A stretch of 64,000 nucleotides of DNA from Lumnitzera littorea. Taxonomy: Eukaryota; Streptophyta; Magnoliopsida; Myrtales; Combretaceae. The notes beneath the pieces were generated by a model that searched no databases, was not told the DNA's origin, and saw only the letters and a list, made by a program, of their open reading frames with translations. The position numbers and the translations under genes were made by a program. Below are positions 60,954-64,000 of the stretch, one piece after another; position 1 is the stretch's first letter; every line of letters begins with the position of its first letter. The DNA is taken from positions 79,221,644 through 79,285,643 of the forward strand of contig JAMXBB010000003.1 of assembly GCA_024138015.1 (NCBI GenBank). Reading direction: 5' to 3'.

Positions 60954-62270
60954 TTGGAATCCTTTGTTGAGGAATTTGCTACCCAAAACAGGCTACTTCG
61001 TGCTTGCTTTGAAGAAGTCAAGAGGCACATTACAGAAACTCACCACCTGAAGCCTTTGATACTTGCATTGGGTAGAACCACTAGCAGCAGTTGTGAAATG
61101 GTAGGGATGGGCGACCTGATCCCTCACTGTAACAACAGTCAGCAAGGTTCGTGGCCACTTGCAATTGAGCTCTGGCTGGCAATGAGTAAGTAGTCGATTC
61201 GTAAGGAGTACCCACTCACTAAATAGCACGTCAAACTTATCCATTAGATTGTGTTGACCTCAATGAGCTCCGTGCAATTGTTCAAAGGCTCTTTAAGTAA
61301 TAAGGGAGAAAAGCAGTTGGTGATACCGGGCTGGTTGTTAGCAATAGAACCCCCTTCACTAAGAGCATCTAGGATGAAGTATTGCCCCCCAATAACAAAC
61401 TTTCATCCCTAAACCAATATGACGGTATAGGACACCCTGACGACCACCTCCACCACTTCCATGCCCTTATGAACCTTCATGGTCATTGGAACGCTACAAT
61501 GTGCAAAGCTTTCCTGGCTACCCTAAAGAAAGCAGCTTGGGCGTGGTTTAACCACTTACTCGAGAACTCCATTAGCTCCTTTAATGAGTTGGCACAGAAA
61601 TTCAGCCCCATTTTAGGGCTAGTAAGCCCTCGTCTAAGGATACATTGTCCTCGTACTTGATAAGGCAAAGCAAAGGTAAATCTCTGTGCAACTACGTAGC
61701 CCAATTCAACAATGTTGTAGTTATGATCCCTTAACTGGATGAGGGAGTTGCTATCCATGCTGCTTAGCTCGGCATCTGACCTTTGAGAGACTTTTTTCGA
61801 TTGCTTGCGAAGAGCAAGTTGAAGACCTCGGCTGACTTCTAGAATAAGGCTTAGAAGTACATCAACTAAGAGGGCAACATTTATGCTAGGCGCAATGCCA
61901 ACCGAGAGAGGTCAAGTGGAAAGCAAGACAAGGAAAATTTTTCCGTGAATGATTTTCTCAACAGAAGATTGTTGAGCAAATCAAAGGGGAAGGGCTCGAG
62001 AAAAAAGAAGCTCCAAGTTAAGTGTGATGTACTCCCCCTTCCTATCAATACGCAATATACCCCCTTGAATAGACCCATAGCCTAGGTTTATTTTGAGTTG
62101 AAGAATAGGAACTTGCTGCAAAGACCTTTGAAAATGAAGAGGAACCTTAGCCTGCGAAACTTGGATAAGTATTGCCAGTTCAATGGTAACTACGACCTTA
62201 CTACTGATGAATGCTTAATGCAATCGAATATGCTATTCAGTAAGGCTTCTTCAATGAATATGTAGCCTAA
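60954..62270 (+). pseudogene. Gag of element D (broken)
   Basis: 60954-61193 is a coiled N-terminal piece (MESFVEEFATQNRLLRACFE). 61382-61660 is the gag core (YDGIGHPDDHLHHF, NATMCKAFLATL, AWAWFNHLLENSISSFNELA). A later part near 62160-62220 has YCQFNGNYDLTTDECLMQ, the degenerate zinc knuckle of Tat elements. Stops at expected Gln and Trp sites break it. Confidence 0.8.
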
Positions 62271-62528
62271 CTAAGGAATGATGACTGTTCTGATGATGAG
62301 GAGGACTTAGCACCCCGGAGGTGGCAAACTGAGGGTGCTAGAGCAAAGCCGAACGGTAATCGCTATAATAACCATGCCCCTAATGGTATCATTAATATAA
62401 TAGTTGGGGCGCAACACCTTGGGAGTTAGTTGAGAACTAGTAGCTGGGTTAATGTCCCATCCAAGGTGTTGGCAGTAAAGGAGAAGAGATAGAAGCTAGA
62501 TACTTTTATCTCTTTCTCTAATGAAGAT

Positions 62529-62960
62529 ATGGAAGGGTTAGATACCCCCCATCAAGATACCCTGGTCATAGGGGTGAAGATCGAGAATTTTGAGGTCCTA
62601 AAGATAATGGTAGACATCGGTAGTTCCATTGATATCCTCTTCCTCCATACATATGAGAGGATGAGGAAGAAGCTGTCGGCCAAGATGAAGCCATACCACC
62701 ATAACTTGATCATCTTCAATGGAAGTACCATCCGAGCTAAGGGGATCATCACTTTAGACATGAAGCTTGGCGATGATAACCACATGGCATGGTGATCAAT
62801 AGAGTTCGTTGTGATCGATTGTCCTTCCCCTTACAATGATCTCTTGGGAAGACCAAGATTAGATGCGTTTGGGGTCATCACATCCTCCATTCACTTGAAG
62901 ACAAAATTCCTAACTCCAACCAAGGTGGAAATATGTAGGTGCAATCAAAAGCTCTCATGA
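62529..62960 (+). pseudogene. Protease region of element D
   Basis: 62529-62795 reads DTLVIGVKIENFEVLKIMVD then IGSSIDILFLHTYERM, where the active-site D-T-G is D-I-G (ACC or ACT to ATC). It continues after a stop as DCPSPYNDLLGRPRLDAFG. Tat-type protease, disabled. Confidence 0.8.
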
Positions 62961-63299
62961 GAGCTATATGTTAAGGCTACTAGAGGTGACGGAGTCTTTG
63001 CTTTAGAGTCTAGCTTACAGGAGAAGCTAGCGGAGAGGGGTGAAAAAACCGAAGACGTCCATATAGATCCCTCTCTTGACCAGACCATGAAGGTCGGGAT
63101 TAAGACTTCTCCCAAGGTAAAGGATGAAATTATTACTCTCCTGTAAGCCAACTCAGATAGATTTTCCTGGTTAGTATCAAACATGCTTAGGATCTTGCCT
63201 GATTTAGCAACCTGTAGCCTTAACATTAACTCCACCGCATGACCTATCAAGTAGAAGAAGAGATACTTTGCTTCGAAGAGGTAGGTAGGGATTGAGTAA

Positions 63300-64000
63300 G
63301 AGGTGTAGAAGCTGCTTAAGGCCGGCTTCACAAGGGAAGAGAAGGACATTACTTAGGTAGTAAAAATGATGCTAGTAAAAAAGAAGATCAGGAAGTGGCA
63401 TATGTGCATTGATTATATTGACCTCATCAAAGCCTGCCCGAAAGACTGCTTCCCCTCCCGTGAATCGATCAGCTTGTTGACTTTACTTTGGGACATGCCC
63501 TGTTAAGCTTCATAGATGCCTTCTCGGGGTACAACCGAATTAAAATGAACTTGAAGGATGAAGTCCATACCTCCTTCGTTATCGATTACGGTGCATACTG
63601 CTATACAGTGATGCTGTTTGGTCTAAAAAATGTCGAGGCTACGTACTAGCGACTGGTGATGAAATTGTTTATGCCTTAGATTGAGTGCAATATGGAGACA
63701 TATGTTGACAACATGATTGTCAAGAGCATGAAGCTAGGTGATCATGTCAAGGACCTCCAAGAAGCCTTTGACCTGATACGGATACACGATATGAAGCTGA
63801 ACCCCTATAAATGCATCTTCGGGGTTGGCTTTAGCAAATTCTTAGGCTTCTTGGTTACCCAAAGAGATATTGAGGCCAATTTAGAGAAGATAAGTGCCAT
63901 CAGGGGGACGAAGCCCCCTACCTTAGTCTGAGACGTGTAGAAGCTTACTGGTATGGTGGCTACATTGAGTAGGTTCATCTTATAAAGCATAGATAGATGC
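63300..64000 (+). pseudogene. Reverse transcriptase of element D (partial)
   Basis: 63360-63480 gives KWHMCIDYIDLIKACPKDCF. After frame changes, 63692-63931 reads METYVDNMIVKSMKLGDHVK, with Y-V-D-N at 63701-63712 in place of Y-V-D-D, then LNPYKCIFGVGFSKFLGFLV. The frame continues to the window end (KLTGMVA, LSRFI). Confidence 0.84.

Larger units (their letters stand above)
60273..64000 (+). mobile_element. Ty3/gypsy retrotransposon D, Tat-like (Ogre/Retand type), 5' half
   Basis: Order: LTR (about 60273-60751), a TAGCACCGTTTATGAGAA leader motif (60767-60784), gag, a CCHC-like knuckle, protease and RT, running off the right edge. Gag (YDGIGHPDDHLHHFHALMNL) and the NGIINIIVGA segment before the protease are typical of the Tat lineage, distinct from A, B and C. 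All frames have stops. No flanking duplication can be checked because the 3' end is outside. Confidence 0.82.

Noticed and set aside
62945..63349. 134-codon minus-strand frame
   Set aside because: Antisense to the protease-RT linker of element D, which explains the sense strand.

Overview
This is repeat-rich nuclear DNA from a flowering plant, most likely a eudicot. It is AT-rich. The evidence is decayed Ty3/gypsy, Ty1/copia, L1-type LINE, Mutator-like (MULE) and Cassandra-type elements nested inside one another, plus a single split host gene with GT-AG introns that belongs to the plant BODYGUARD alpha/beta-hydrolase family. There are no bacterial-style operons, no CRISPR array, and I recognised no tRNA or rRNA gene.

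Layout. 1-9813: a minus-strand Ty3/gypsy element (A) whose 3' end lies outside the window. A plus-strand LTR of a second family sits in its gag/zinc-knuckle region, and a 3.6-kb gag-only LTR element with its own LTR pair, primer site, polypurine tract and target duplication sits inside that LTR. 9814-11249: unassigned. 11250-22151: LINE 1 with ORF1, endonuclease, RT and a 3' RNase H domain, interrupted by a 3.3-kb solo LTR and a microsatellite-rich insertion. 22161-24682: no gene seen, apart from a skewed-composition island. 24683-27852 (minus): a four-exon BODYGUARD-like gene whose last three exons are intact but whose first exon has no ATG and carries two stops. 28432-36694 (minus): Ty3/gypsy element C, 3'-truncated, with a second long solo LTR inside its 5' LTR. 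37090-45850 (minus): a MULE with transposase and SWIM remnants, followed by a plant mobile domain (PMD) region; it is interrupted by a Cassandra TRIM (37570-38132) and by a 3'-truncated Ty3/gypsy copy B (41366-44519). 46024-58806: LINE 2 with a 16-bp target duplication, interrupted by a copia-like solo LTR and a third long solo LTR. 58821-60272: no gene, one tandem duplication. 60273-64000: 5' half of a Tat-lineage (Ogre/Retand-like) Ty3/gypsy element D.

Reading. Nearly every coding stretch is broken by point changes that look like C-to-T or G-to-A transitions (Gln and Trp positions turned into stops, Cys to Tyr, YxDD to YxDN), with fewer frame changes. This is what long-term cytosine methylation and deamination would leave in silenced heterochromatin. 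Nesting gives a relative order of insertion. I see no operating multi-gene system. The most informative items are the half-broken BODYGUARD gene with a possible replacement first exon, the MULE-PMD unit, the gag-only element, the Cassandra copy, and a one-LTR element flanked by an intact target duplication.
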